Shown: positions 53,653 to 62,447 of the stretch, piece by piece
Layout of the letters: every line of letters starts with the position of its first letter
Numbering within the stretch: the stretch's first letter is position 1
NCBI RefSeq assembly: GCF_025562715.2
Contig: NZ_JAPFCC010000001.1
Coordinates: 2,746,501 to 2,810,500, forward strand
Source: Endozoicomonas gorgoniicola
Lineage (GTDB): Bacteria; Pseudomonadota; Gammaproteobacteria; Pseudomonadales; Endozoicomonadaceae
Length of the DNA stretch: 64,000 nucleotides
Reading direction: 5' to 3'
Program-made: the position numbers and the translations under genes
Notes under the pieces: model-generated
The model's input: the letters and a program-made list of their open reading frames with translations, nothing else
Databases searched by the model: none
Told to the model about the DNA's origin: nothing

Positions 53653-56600
53653 TATTGACCTCTCTTGAGCGATCAGCAGCTCGTAATCGACCCAGTAATT
53701 CTTCCCTGATGCTTTCCAATCCGGTCAGATCCAGCGCTCCACAGCTTTGTTTGATCTGCCCCGGATAATGTCCCAGGCCCTTATTATTTGTTGACCACTG
53801 TTCTGCCAGATCGTTCAGAGAACTGACATCACCGATATCAAGACAGGCAGAAATACTCGACAGCATCATTTCAACATCTTCCAGCGACACGTCAGTATAA
53901 TCGGTGTCGCAGGTTTTGCTGTGCTGAGTATCAGCGCCTTCCCCTATCCAGCGATAGATTTTGCTGAACAGTTCACTGAAGCGGACGGGTTTGCTGATAA
54001 AGTCGCACACTCCAGCACTGCCAACGCTCTCACGGGTCGCGTCCGATACACTGGCTGAAACCGCTATCACACTGAGCGCTTCGTTATCTGACTGCTCATG
54101 AATCAGCCGGGTTGCCGTCACGCCGTCCATGACCGGCATTTTCAGGTCCATTAACACCAGATCATAATGGTACTGCTTGCACTGCTCGACAGCTTCAGTC
54201 CCATCCGCAGCCTCTTCTACTATAAAATTCGCACTGCGCAGGGCATTACTGAGCATATCCCGATTGGTTTCGCTGTCATCGACCACCAGAATACGTCGAT
54301 TATGATAATCCTCTGGTACTCCGGGCTGCTCCAGCTTATGCTCCACAGCCGATCCGGCATCCACCGTTACCGGCAAATAAGGAAGACTGAAGTAGAATTT
54401 ACTGCCGCGATGCAACTGGCTGGACACTTTCAACTCCCCGCCCATCGCCTTAACCAGACGGTAGCTGATCGCCAGCCCCAGACCGGTTCCTCCCTGCTTA
54501 CGCCCGGATTTGAGCTGACCAAAGGGCTTAAACAGCCGGGCCTGATCCGTTGCACTGATACCCGTTCCAGTATCTATCACGGCAAAACTGAGCCGTCGAC
54601 GCTCTCTGTTCACCCGCAGCATAACACTGCCATTGTCGGTAAACTTAACGGCATTACCCATGAGATTGATCAATACCTGTCGCAGCTTCACACTGTCACC
54701 GACAACTTCCGGGCTGATGTTCGGGTCAACATCCACGTCCAGAAACAGATTTTTTGAACGGGCAACTTCCTTAACGTTTGCTCGTACAGTACTCAACATT
54801 CTCTCAAGCACGAAAGGTTGAGAGTCCAGCTCAACACCACTGCTCTCAATTTTGGTCATATCGAGAATATCGTTAATCAAGGTCATCAGGTGTAGCCCAC
54901 ACTCTTCCAGTGAAGACAGGGTATCCCGATAACGTTCCGGCACCCGGGCGTCCGCCAACAGCAGCTGCGCATAACCCAACACACCATTGAGCGGGGTACG
55001 TAATTCGTGACTGATATTGGACAAAAACATTGATTTGGCCTGACTCGCCTGTTCCGCGCTGGTCTTGGCCTGAACCAGCTCTCCTTCAATGCGCTTGCGT
55101 TCCGTGACATCTCTCAGAACAATGGAAATTTGCTTTCCCTCTGCCGTTTCCAGTACATTGCTGGACACCTCCATGGGAAAACGACGCCCTGACTCAGTAA
55201 TCCCTTCTGTAAGATACTCATCAACACAATGGTATTCAGGTCTGGCAGGATCAACCGGAGCCAGCAAGGGTTCGCCATAGCGTCGTTCGGGAGCCACCAG
55301 CAGAGCCAAAGGCATGTTTACCAGTTGTGACTCGATAAAGCCACACAGCTCCGTGACCTTCCGGTTGACCAGTGAAATAATACCGTCCTGATTACAAATC
55401 ACGGTTGCATCCGGAGCTGATGCAATCAACTGTCTGAACTTCTCGGTATCGTTAGTACGTTCTGTAATATCGTTCGCCATGCCCTCAATAACAACCGGCA
55501 CCTGCCCGTGCTTTACAGAGTCTTCACCGGCTACCGTTACCGGCTTTTCATGAGTCGTGCAGAACAGTTCCACCCGGCGGACACTGCCATCCTTATGCAC
55601 CATTTCCACTTCAAAGGCTTCTTCCCACTGACCGGATACCAGCGCGGAAAGCTTATCAGAAAACCCCCGGTTCAATCCGGAAGGCGACAGGTACAGGTGC
55701 ATCCTGCCGGCGAACTCCTGCTCACCATAACCAAGGATGGCCTTGATAGAAGGGCTGACGTAAGTCACGACTCCGCCCGAATCAAGATTAAAATAAAAAT
55801 ACTGACCTTTAAGCTGTTGAACCAGATGACCGATATTGTTCACCCTGGCTTTTTGCAACGACCGCTCACGATCCTGTAGCCTCTGCAGTAGCATATTGAA
55901 GCTGTAATCCAGACTGGCCGCCTCATCACAATGACGGTCATCCGAATTCAGACCATAAGGCGTGGCAAATTCGTTCATCTGCGACTTCAGCCTGTTCAGT
56001 GGGCGCGTAATCAGGCCAGATACCGCCCACAGGCTAAACATGGTCAGAATCAACACCAGCGCAATCAGGCTTACACTGATTACCGCCTGACGAACAATGG
56101 GCTGCAGAATGCTCTCTTCCAGAATGCTGATACTGAAATACCAGCCAGTAGAAGGAATTGGGGTAGCAGTGACCCACTTCTTTACGCCGCGCACCTCCAC
56201 CCTGAAATTAATAGATTGCCTGTTATCCGTCACCCGCCGGAATGCCTCATCAAAAACAGCACAGGGCGGCTTACCCAAATGGGTTTTAATGGGGCGGGTA
56301 ATAAAATCAACCAGTTCACCGGTATCTTCACGGGTCGCGTTGATCTGACTGTAACCGTCACAAGGTCCGCTGTTAATTAAAGTACGCAGTTCCCTGTTCT
56401 TCTCCAGAAAAATACTGTTTGCGTAAACCGTTATACCCTGCCGGTCGAGTATGACCAGCCGGGTTCTTGTGTCTGCCCAAATCAACGGAGCCGTTAAAAG
56501 AGAGCCATCAATATCAATCCGCAATACTGCGAAGGCACCATCACGAAACGATACCGGCACCATATAAGTAGAGCGAAACACCGCAGACTGGCTGGAAACA

Positions 56601-57070
56601 CGGTTAACATGCCAGTCCGGTTTAACTCGCTGCCCATTAAGATATTCCTGTAAAAGCGCTTCAGGCAGATCAGGTACGGAATAATGGTCAGGCATTTTGG
56701 AAAACAGATCTGCACGTTTATTCCAGTAACGATTTTTTTCCGGCTGAGAAGGAAAGGTCAGCCCAACTCCCAGCACCAGTCGTGCATTCCCCAGCAATTT
56801 TGATGCATTTACAGGCACTGCACTCAGGTTCTCCGATGAAGGTTGCTGATCCAGCAGCAGCCCCAGACTCTTGCCCGCCAGATGTATTCCCTGCAAATGT
56901 CCGTCGATGACACTGGCATAACGAAGGCTCTGCTCCAGGTGACTGTGACTGATTTCCACAGAAGCGGCATGAAAGGTGAAATAAAGGTATACAGCCGTCA
57001 CAAGGCTGTAGAAAACGACAGCAGGTGCAAGGGTAAATAACGTAATCTTTTGCCTGATTGAGGTAGACAT
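53627..57070 (-). CDS. Hybrid sensor histidine kinase
   Basis: 1147 aa. Membrane helix 11-33, a periplasmic sensing region to about residue 330, second helix about 335-358, HAMP-like linker, PAS at about 425-530 (GGVVTYVSPSIKAILGYGEQEF), second PAS at about 545-660 (APDATVICNQDGIISLVN), HisKA with the phospho-His in SHELRTPLNG (about 690), HATPase with NLMGNAVKF, DTGTGIS and GTGLGLAIS (to about 880), then a receiver domain with VLMDLKMPVMDG (phospho-Asp about 976). The last 90 residues are helical but show no clear HPt phospho-His, so an external phosphotransfer protein is probably needed. Inserted between ruvB and ybgC; signal and target unknown. Confidence 0.93.
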   Translation of the reverse strand: MSTSIRQKITLFTLAPAVVFYSLVTAVYLYFTFHAASVEISHSHLEQSLRYASVIDGHLQGIHLAGKSLGLLLDQQPSSENLSAVPVNASKLLGNARLVLGVGLTFPSQPEKNRYWNKRADLFSKMPDHYSVPDLPEALLQEYLNGQRVKPDWHVNRVSSQSAVFRSTYMVPVSFRDGAFAVLRIDIDGSLLTAPLIWADTRTRLVILDRQGITVYANSIFLEKNRELRTLINSGPCDGYSQINATREDTGELVDFITRPIKTHLGKPPCAVFDEAFRRVTDNRQSINFRVEVRGVKKWVTATPIPSTGWYFSISILEESILQPIVRQAVISVSLIALVLILTMFSLWAVSGLITRPLNRLKSQMNEFATPYGLNSDDRHCDEAASLDYSFNMLLQRLQDRERSLQKARVNNIGHLVQQLKGQYFYFNLDSGGVVTYVSPSIKAILGYGEQEFAGRMHLYLSPSGLNRGFSDKLSALVSGQWEEAFEVEMVHKDGSVRRVELFCTTHEKPVTVAGEDSVKHGQVPVVIEGMANDITERTNDTEKFRQLIASAPDATVICNQDGIISLVNRKVTELCGFIESQLVNMPLALLVAPERRYGEPLLAPVDPARPEYHCVDEYLTEGITESGRRFPMEVSSNVLETAEGKQISIVLRDVTERKRIEGELVQAKTSAEQASQAKSMFLSNISHELRTPLNGVLGYAQLLLADARVPERYRDTLSSLEECGLHLMTLINDILDMTKIESSGVELDSQPFVLERMLSTVRANVKEVARSKNLFLDVDVDPNISPEVVGDSVKLRQVLINLMGNAVKFTDNGSVMLRVNRERRRLSFAVIDTGTGISATDQARLFKPFGQLKSGRKQGGTGLGLAISYRLVKAMGGELKVSSQLHRGSKFYFSLPYLPVTVDAGSAVEHKLEQPGVPEDYHNRRILVVDDSETNRDMLSNALRSANFIVEEAADGTEAVEQCKQYHYDLVLMDLKMPVMDGVTATRLIHEQSDNEALSVIAVSASVSDATRESVGSAGVCDFISKPVRFSELFSKIYRWIGEGADTQHSKTCDTDYTDVSLEDVEMMLSSISACLDIGDVSSLNDLAEQWSTNNKGLGHYPGQIKQSCGALDLTGLESIREELLGRLRAADRSREVNNDEGYRET

Positions 57071-57370
57071 AAATCGTTTGATACGTTTTGCGCCCCGGAT
57101 TCTGCTCCAGCCTCAATACATGATTCCCCCAACGGAGAAAGTGCCTGCAATGAGCAGAGGAGATTGTTGCAGCTAAAAAAACAGTTGCCTGCCCGTACGC
57201 TGCGTCCTTTGGCTAGTAAATTGAGGTCAAGTCACAACATAGACAGTTAACGGGACTCCAGCCAACTGAATTTAATCTGACCGACAAAAAACGGGTATCA
57301 ACAGAAGTGCAGGAAAGGCTATGGAAAGGCTATGGAAAGTGAAGAGGCTTCTCGCTCTCAGAAATGCTCG
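57071..57370. other. Gap between the kinase and ruvB
   Basis: 300 bases without a gene. Contains a tandem GGAAAGGCTAT duplication (near 57311-57333). Presumably holds the promoter of the kinase-Sel1 unit; no convincing hexamers were found. Confidence 0.5.
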
Positions 57371-57394
57371 CAGGGGGATAGAAGTCCCCCCCTG
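57371..57394 (-). terminator. Hairpin after ruvB
   Basis: Stem CAGGGGG/CCCCCTG-like with a 6-8 base loop, 16 bases past the ruvB stop. No T-run, so efficiency is uncertain. Confidence 0.5.
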
Positions 57395-57409
57395 ACAGAT
57401 CAGCAACGG

Positions 57410-58414
57410 TTATTCTTTGGCGCCCAGGCCAAAATGCGTATAGGCATGCCTGGTGACCATCCTGCCACGTGGTGTGCGCATGATGAAGCCCTGTTGGATA
57501 AGATAGGGTTCGAGTACATCTTCAATGGTATCGCGCTCTTCGCTGATGGCGGCTGCCAGGCTGTCTACCCCGACAGGGCCACCATCAAACTTCTCAATCA
57601 TAGCCAGCAGCAGACGCCGGTCCATATGGTCAAAACCACTGGCATCGACATCCAGCATATTCAATGCGGCATCTGCCGTAGACTGGTCAATCAGGCCACT
57701 GCCTTTCACTTCCGCAAAGTCACGCACCCGGCGCAGCAACCGGTTAGCAATACGGGGAGTACCACGGGAACGTCTGGCAATTTCTCTGGCTCCCACCTCT
57801 TCAATTTCTACCCCCAGTATTCCGGCAGAACGCTCCACAATATGAGTCAGGTCGTCAATACTGTAGAACTCAAGCCGCTGAACGATACCAAACCGATCCC
57901 TCAGTGGCGATGTCAGCAAGCCTGCCCGGGTGGTAGCCCCCACCAGAGTAAACGGCGGCAAATCCAGTTTAATAGAGCGGGCAGCAGGTCCTTCACCGAT
58001 CATAATATCCAGCTGATAGTCTTCCATGGCTGGATACAACACTTCTTCTACCACGGGACTCAACCGGTGAATCTCGTCAATAAAGAGAATATCATTAGGT
58101 TCCAGGTTGGTCAGAAGCGCTGCCAGATCCCCTGCTTTTTCCAGTACCGGCCCTGACGTGGAACGAATATTACTGCCCATCTCATTGGCAAGAATATGAG
58201 ACAACGTGGTTTTACCCAGTCCGGGCGGGCCAAAAATCAGGGTATGGTCCAGGGCATCCTGACGCAGACGGGCAGCCTGAATAAAGATTTCCATCTGTTC
58301 GCGAACTTTTGGCTGACCTACATAGTCGACCAGTTTAACCGGACGGATCGCCCGATCCTGCGCTTCCTCAACAGGGCGTGGTGCCGCTGATATCAATCGA
58401 TCTGCTTCAATCAT
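57410..58414 (-). CDS. ruvB: Holliday junction branch-migration ATPase RuvB
   Basis: 334-aa AAA+ motor that drives branch migration with RuvA. Walker A GPPGLGKTTLSH (about 60), Walker B FIDEIHRLSP (about 108), sensor region VGATTRAGLLTSPLRDRFG and the C-terminal winged helix ending FIMRTPRGRMVTRHAYTHFG. Separated from ruvA by an opposite-strand transporter gene, unlike the usual ruvAB pair. Confidence 0.98.
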   Translation of the reverse strand: MIEADRLISAAPRPVEEAQDRAIRPVKLVDYVGQPKVREQMEIFIQAARLRQDALDHTLIFGPPGLGKTTLSHILANEMGSNIRSTSGPVLEKAGDLAALLTNLEPNDILFIDEIHRLSPVVEEVLYPAMEDYQLDIMIGEGPAARSIKLDLPPFTLVGATTRAGLLTSPLRDRFGIVQRLEFYSIDDLTHIVERSAGILGVEIEEVGAREIARRSRGTPRIANRLLRRVRDFAEVKGSGLIDQSTADAALNMLDVDASGFDHMDRRLLLAMIEKFDGGPVGVDSLAAAISEERDTIEDVLEPYLIQQGFIMRTPRGRMVTRHAYTHFGLGAKE

Positions 58415-58545
58415 TTCAAAGCCTGCTATAGAATCCCCTCAGCGTATCATTTCGTTGTCAGAAAACGAATCGCAGCTGAAAATTTTCGCTATCCTTTGTA
58501 TCCCGTTGGCTTTTCAAAGTGCCTTTCAGGTTTTAATCAGTACGT

Positions 58546-59484
58546 ATGAACCAGATATCCAGTCCATCTCACTATCAATACGGTCGTGGGCTCACCTGTT
58601 CAGTGATGGCCTCCATCCTGTTCGGCTTGACACCATGGCTGGTACAACAGCTTTATATCAGTGGCAACCAGCTGTTCTGGGTACGCATGCTGACCGGAAG
58701 CCTGTGCCTGATGATCACCATTACGCTAAGCGATCAATGGCATGATGTGAAAAAAATGCTCAGCCATCGCCGTAACCTGTTGTTTCTGATACCCGGCACG
58801 GCACTGGTCGGCATCCAGTGGTGGCTGTTTGTTTGGGCGCCGGTCAACCAGCAAACCAAAGAGCTGGCACTGGGCTATTTCCTGTTACCTCTGACACTGG
58901 CATTGACCGGCTGGTTGTTTTATGGCGAAAAGCTGAGCCTGTCCCAGAAGCTGGCCAGTGCCCTGGCAGTGACCGGAGTGGCTGTTGAACTGTGGCAACA
59001 GGGGCAGCTGCCCTGGGTGTCTCTGGTGGTTGCCGGGCTTTACCCGGTTTACTTCATGGTACGCCGGAAAGTAAAAGCCAGCGTGATCACCATCATGCTC
59101 TTCGAGCAGTCAATCTTTCTGCCATTTGCCCTCTACTTTCTGTTGCAAAGCAGCGAGTTCACCTTGTTGGTAAAGAACACACCTTCCCTGTGGTTCCTGC
59201 TGCCTCTGTTTGGCATTATCTCGGTCTGCTCAATGCTGATGTATGTCAACGCCTCCAGCAAACTGCCTTTCAGCCTGTTTGGACTCTTGTCTTATCTGGA
59301 GCCTGCTCTTATCTTTGTGGTCGCAATAGCCCTGTTGCAGGAATCGTTTGAAGCGGCACAATGGGTCACTTATGGTTTAATCTGGGCTGCAACCCTGATC
59401 GTGGTGATTGATCTGATCAGGCTGCTGCCGCACCAGATGAATCACCACAAAAAAGCATCAAAACTTCATACAGAGCAGATTTGA
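58546..59484 (+). CDS. EamA/RarD-like permease
   Basis: 312 aa, about ten membrane segments in two EamA halves. RarD-type features: SVMASILFGLTPWLVQQL, FWVRMLTG and NQQTKELALGYFLLPLTLALTGWLFYGEKLS. RarD proteins are drug/metabolite transporter superfamily members of unknown substrate. Lies opposite to and between ruvA and ruvB. Confidence 0.88.
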   Translation: MNQISSPSHYQYGRGLTCSVMASILFGLTPWLVQQLYISGNQLFWVRMLTGSLCLMITITLSDQWHDVKKMLSHRRNLLFLIPGTALVGIQWWLFVWAPVNQQTKELALGYFLLPLTLALTGWLFYGEKLSLSQKLASALAVTGVAVELWQQGQLPWVSLVVAGLYPVYFMVRRKVKASVITIMLFEQSIFLPFALYFLLQSSEFTLLVKNTPSLWFLLPLFGIISVCSMLMYVNASSKLPFSLFGLLSYLEPALIFVVAIALLQESFEAAQWVTYGLIWAATLIVVIDLIRLLPHQMNHHKKASKLHTEQI

Positions 59485-59490
59485 CAGACT

Positions 59491-59533
59491 CCTGCGTCAA
59501 CAAACTCTTCACCAGAGAGATAGTTGACGCAGG
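59491..59533. terminator. Hairpin between convergent permease gene and ruvA
   Basis: Perfect 11-bp arms CCTGCGTCAAC/GTTGACGCAGG with a 21-base interior; on the plus strand TTTT follows. Confidence 0.65.
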
Positions 59534-59535
59534 TT

Positions 59536-60147
59536 TTAGATCATACTTTTCAGCGACTGACGAATGATTTCTTCCGCTTCCATACCTTCCACAAACACTT
59601 TACCAACCACTTTACTGGCATCCTGCGGCTTGTAGCCCAGAGCCACCAGAGCGCTGACAGCCTCCTGTTCGGTATCACGGGCAGCTTCTGCCATAGCGCT
59701 ACCCACAATCATGGGCTTACCATCCAGAAGTGGTGAAGATTGCCAGCGGTCGAGCTTGTCCTTCATTTCAACAATAAGGCGCTCCGCTGTTTTCTTGCCA
59801 ACACCCGGCAGCTTCACCAGAGTGGCACTGTCATTTTCATGAACGCAGCGTACAAAAGTCTGTGCATCAATCCCTGACAACAGGGTCAGCCCCAGTTTCG
59901 GCCCCACTCCATTCACTTTAATCAGGGTTCGAAACAGCTCCCGCTCTTCACGACTGCCGAAACCATAAAGCAGCTGGGCATCTTCACGCACCACAAAATG
60001 CGTGAACAAAACCACTTCCGCACCCGCCTCCGGAAGCTGAAAAAACACCGACATCGGCGCTTCGACTTCATAACCCACCCCACCGGCATCCACCAGCAAA
60101 TAAGGGGGCTGTTTCTCTACCAGAGTTCCACGGATTCTTCCTATCAT
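59536..60147 (-). CDS. ruvA: Holliday junction-binding protein RuvA
   Basis: 203 aa from the ATG at 60147 (GAGG 6 bases upstream; the TTG at 60153 is unlikely). OB-fold start MIGRIRGTLVEK, two helix-hairpin-helix motifs (VNGVGPKLGLTLLS and LPGVGKKTAERLIVEM), and the C-terminal RuvB-binding domain (SALVALGYKPQDASKVVGKV). Confidence 0.97.
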   Translation of the reverse strand: MIGRIRGTLVEKQPPYLLVDAGGVGYEVEAPMSVFFQLPEAGAEVVLFTHFVVREDAQLLYGFGSREERELFRTLIKVNGVGPKLGLTLLSGIDAQTFVRCVHENDSATLVKLPGVGKKTAERLIVEMKDKLDRWQSSPLLDGKPMIVGSAMAEAARDTEQEAVSALVALGYKPQDASKVVGKVFVEGMEAEEIIRQSLKSMI

Positions 60148-60283
60148 TTTCAACCTCTTAGCGTCCCGCAGACTGACCAGAGCGTAAGAATGTCTAACAA
60201 TGACCTGCCTGCTACGAACTTTGTATTTTCCGCCAGCTCTAAAACAACTAACGCATTAAAATCACGCATTCCGGAATACGCTT

Positions 60284-60826
60284 ATGGAAAGACTCAAGAC
60301 CTTCTTCAACGCATTGTGGCAACTGCTTCCCAGCGCAGGTCTTGCCAGTGAATACCACCCGGCTATTGACGGCGGAGCCATACCGATTCCTTTTATCGTG
60401 TCACAACGTATCCTGCTGAACGATATGGCTCATAAACAGGAAGGCGCCCCCACCCTTCAGCCACCTGCCCGCAGTTTCACTGGTTATATGCAGGGCTATA
60501 CCAGCCTGCCTGTAAGAGACAGAGCTTTGAGCGCCCTGCGCAGTGCGCATCTCGCTGGTGCCCGTCATCTGATACCCGATATTGCCCGTTGCGCCCTGGA
60601 TGCCGGACTGCAGGCCAGCGATCTTGAACGGGTTGCGAAAGGCCAGATATCCAGCGGCTGGGAGAGCCGGGAAGCACTGGTTTTGCGTGTTACAGAAGCG
60701 CTTTATCGAGAACAGACCATCAGCGAGCAACACTGGAAGCAACTGAAGCAGATCTATAAACCCCAGCAGATTCTGGATCTGCTGTTGTGTTGTGCCGCCT
60801 TCCACTTATGCGCTCACCCAAATTAG
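60284..60826 (+). CDS. Carboxymuconolactone decarboxylase (AhpD-like) family protein
   Basis: 180 aa with an alpha-helical AhpD-like pattern, most clearly WESREALVLRVTEALYREQTISEQHWKQLKQIYKPQQILDLLLCCAAFHLCAH. The usual CXXC redox pair is not present in the expected place; Cys pairs near the end (LLCCAAFHLC) are within the last helix. Function not assigned. It sits between ruvC and ruvA on the opposite strand. Confidence 0.65.
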   Translation: MERLKTFFNALWQLLPSAGLASEYHPAIDGGAIPIPFIVSQRILLNDMAHKQEGAPTLQPPARSFTGYMQGYTSLPVRDRALSALRSAHLAGARHLIPDIARCALDAGLQASDLERVAKGQISSGWESREALVLRVTEALYREQTISEQHWKQLKQIYKPQQILDLLLCCAAFHLCAHPN

Positions 60827-60860
60827 ACCGAGCTATTCAGACTAAGCCATTCAGACTGAA

Positions 60861-61385
60861 CTATCTTCCGGTCAGGCGACGATTTCTTGTTCCGCTCACT
60901 CCTGCCATTCTCACCAGACTGGCACGGGTATGGGCATGGCAAAGGGCTATCGCCAGCGCATCGGCAGCATCTGCCTGTGGTGTTGAACTGAGTTTCAGAA
61001 TCGAAGTCACCATGTGCTGAACCTGATGCTTATCCGCCGAACCCTTACCTACCACGGCCTGCTTGACCTGACGGGCAGAATACTCCGCCACTTCCAGCTT
61101 ATGATTGACAGCCGCCACAATCGCCGCCGCCCGCGCCTGCCCAAGCTTTAATGCCGAGTCGGCATTACGTGACATAAACACCTGCTCTATTCCCACACTT
61201 TGCGGGCAGTACTGCTCCACCAGGGCCGAAACACTGTCGTAAATCTGTTGCAGTTTTTCCGGCAGTGAAGCATCCCGAACACGGATACAACCTGAAGCCA
61301 CATAATGACACTGGTTACCGACCTCCTCGATAACGCCATAGCCGGTGATACGGGAACCAGGATCAATACCCAGAAGTATGGCCAT
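60861..61385 (-). CDS. ruvC: Holliday junction resolvase RuvC
   Basis: 174 aa. Catalytic acids: Asp8 in ILLGIDPGSR, Glu in SVGIEQVFMSRN (about 67), and the Asp pair in ADAADALAIALCHAH (about 140-143). Cuts Holliday junctions with RuvAB. Normal length. Confidence 0.97.
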   Translation of the reverse strand: MAILLGIDPGSRITGYGVIEEVGNQCHYVASGCIRVRDASLPEKLQQIYDSVSALVEQYCPQSVGIEQVFMSRNADSALKLGQARAAAIVAAVNHKLEVAEYSARQVKQAVVGKGSADKHQVQHMVTSILKLSSTPQADAADALAIALCHAHTRASLVRMAGVSGTRNRRLTGR

Positions 61386-61565
61386 GTAGAACTCTTCTCA
61401 GACACGCTATTAAAAAAACAGCTTACTGTACATTTATACAAGTTTCTATACGGTACAGTCGTGCAAATCACACTTACAATTCAAAACACGGGAATTACCA
61501 AACTCTCCTACGACAATCAGCCTGCCTTGAATAAGCTAGTGACCATTGACTGTTCGGTGGTAATT

Positions 61566-61655
61566 ATGAGAGACACTCTAAAAACTCTAATGACCCTGAC
61601 CGGCGTGGTGGTGATACTGTTTATTATTGTGGTGGGAATTAATCTGTGGCTTTAG
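61566..61655 (+). CDS. Possible 29-aa single-membrane-segment peptide
   Basis: ATG at 61566 to TAG. Charged start (MRDTLKTLM) followed by a hydrophobic helix (VVVILFIIVVGINLWL). No good ribosome-binding site. Could be a real small membrane protein or chance; I do not recognise it. Confidence 0.3.
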   Translation: MRDTLKTLMTLTGVVVILFIIVVGINLWL

Positions 61656-61764
61656 TCAATGATGATGGCGGAGCATGGTCAGGAGTGCTGACTCCTGATC
61701 ATGTCAACGATCCATGTTTTGATCAGCGCCTGCCGACTGATACTTTATGGTTGAGTGCGCAGAA

Positions 61765-62088
61765 TCAGGCAATCTTCAGGATTACAGACCTTCCTAGCCT
61801 TTGTAGCATTACCACTAATGCATCAATAGTAAATTTGCTGGCTTTTCCTGTCATCACATCAGAGACTCTGGGTCTGTTTACATTCATCAGCAGGGCCGCC
61901 TCCTCCTGTTTAAGGTGACGCTCCTGAATGGTCTTCGTAATTTCTGTCATCAGCTGAATTTTTAGATCTGCTTTGATTTTAAGATCTGAGTCTGCTTTTA
62001 ATTTCTCAGCTTCCTCAGGGGAGAATCCCAAGTCAGAAAATACATTGCCACCTGTAGGGGTCGTATGACCAATAATCCGTTTACTCAT
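61765..62088 (-). CDS. XRE-family antitoxin
   Basis: 107 aa, antitoxin of a HigB/HigA-like pair. Acidic N-terminus (FSPEEAEKLKADSDLKIKADLKIQLMTEITKTIQE), then a helix-turn-helix of the HTH_37 type (LKQEEAALLMNVNRPRVSDVMTGK) and a short C-terminal strand. ATG overlaps the toxin stop by 4 bases. Probably represses its own operon. Confidence 0.88.
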   Translation of the reverse strand: MSKRIIGHTTPTGGNVFSDLGFSPEEAEKLKADSDLKIKADLKIQLMTEITKTIQERHLKQEEAALLMNVNRPRVSDVMTGKASKFTIDALVVMLQRLGRSVILKIA

Positions 62089-62438
62089 CCACCTTTCCTC
62101 TTTTTACTACGCTCAGCAACAACTTGTTTATAACGTCGGCTGGCGATCTGTTTATCCTGCTTGTTGGTCTGCTGGGTTTTTTTCTGAAAACTGTGCAGTA
62201 CGTATACCGCTTCTTCAAATTTGGCGACATACATTACACGGAAAGCATCACCATCCTCAGAAATGATGATTTCCTTCACCCCTGCGCCAACCATTTTAAA
62301 GTCTTTCCAGTGCTCCGGCTCCAGGTCATTCTGTATACGGCTTAACTGGTAACCCGCTTCTCGTTTAGCCGGATCAGGAAACTGGAGCAGGTCATCCAGA
62401 GCACTTCCCATCCACTTTATCGGCTTTTCGTTACTCAA
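62085..62438 (-). CDS. HigB/RelE-like (Gp49 family) toxin
   Basis: 117-aa RelE-superfamily mRNA-interfering toxin of the DUF891/Gp49 type: LQFPDPAKREAGYQLSRIQ, GVKEIIISEDGDAFRVMYVAKFEEAVYVLHSFQKKTQQTNKQD and a basic tail. The frame opens with TTG at 62438 and no ribosome-binding site is seen. An IS end lies about 10 bases upstream, so its native promoter and leader may have been replaced. Confidence 0.87.
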   Translation of the reverse strand: MSNEKPIKWMGSALDDLLQFPDPAKREAGYQLSRIQNDLEPEHWKDFKMVGAGVKEIIISEDGDAFRVMYVAKFEEAVYVLHSFQKKTQQTNKQDKQIASRRYKQVVAERSKKRKGG

Positions 62439-62447
62439 TAGTCTAGG

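Noticed and set aside
57332..58156. 274-codon plus-strand ORF opposite ruvB
   Set aside because: Shadow of ruvB, which has intact ATPase motifs.
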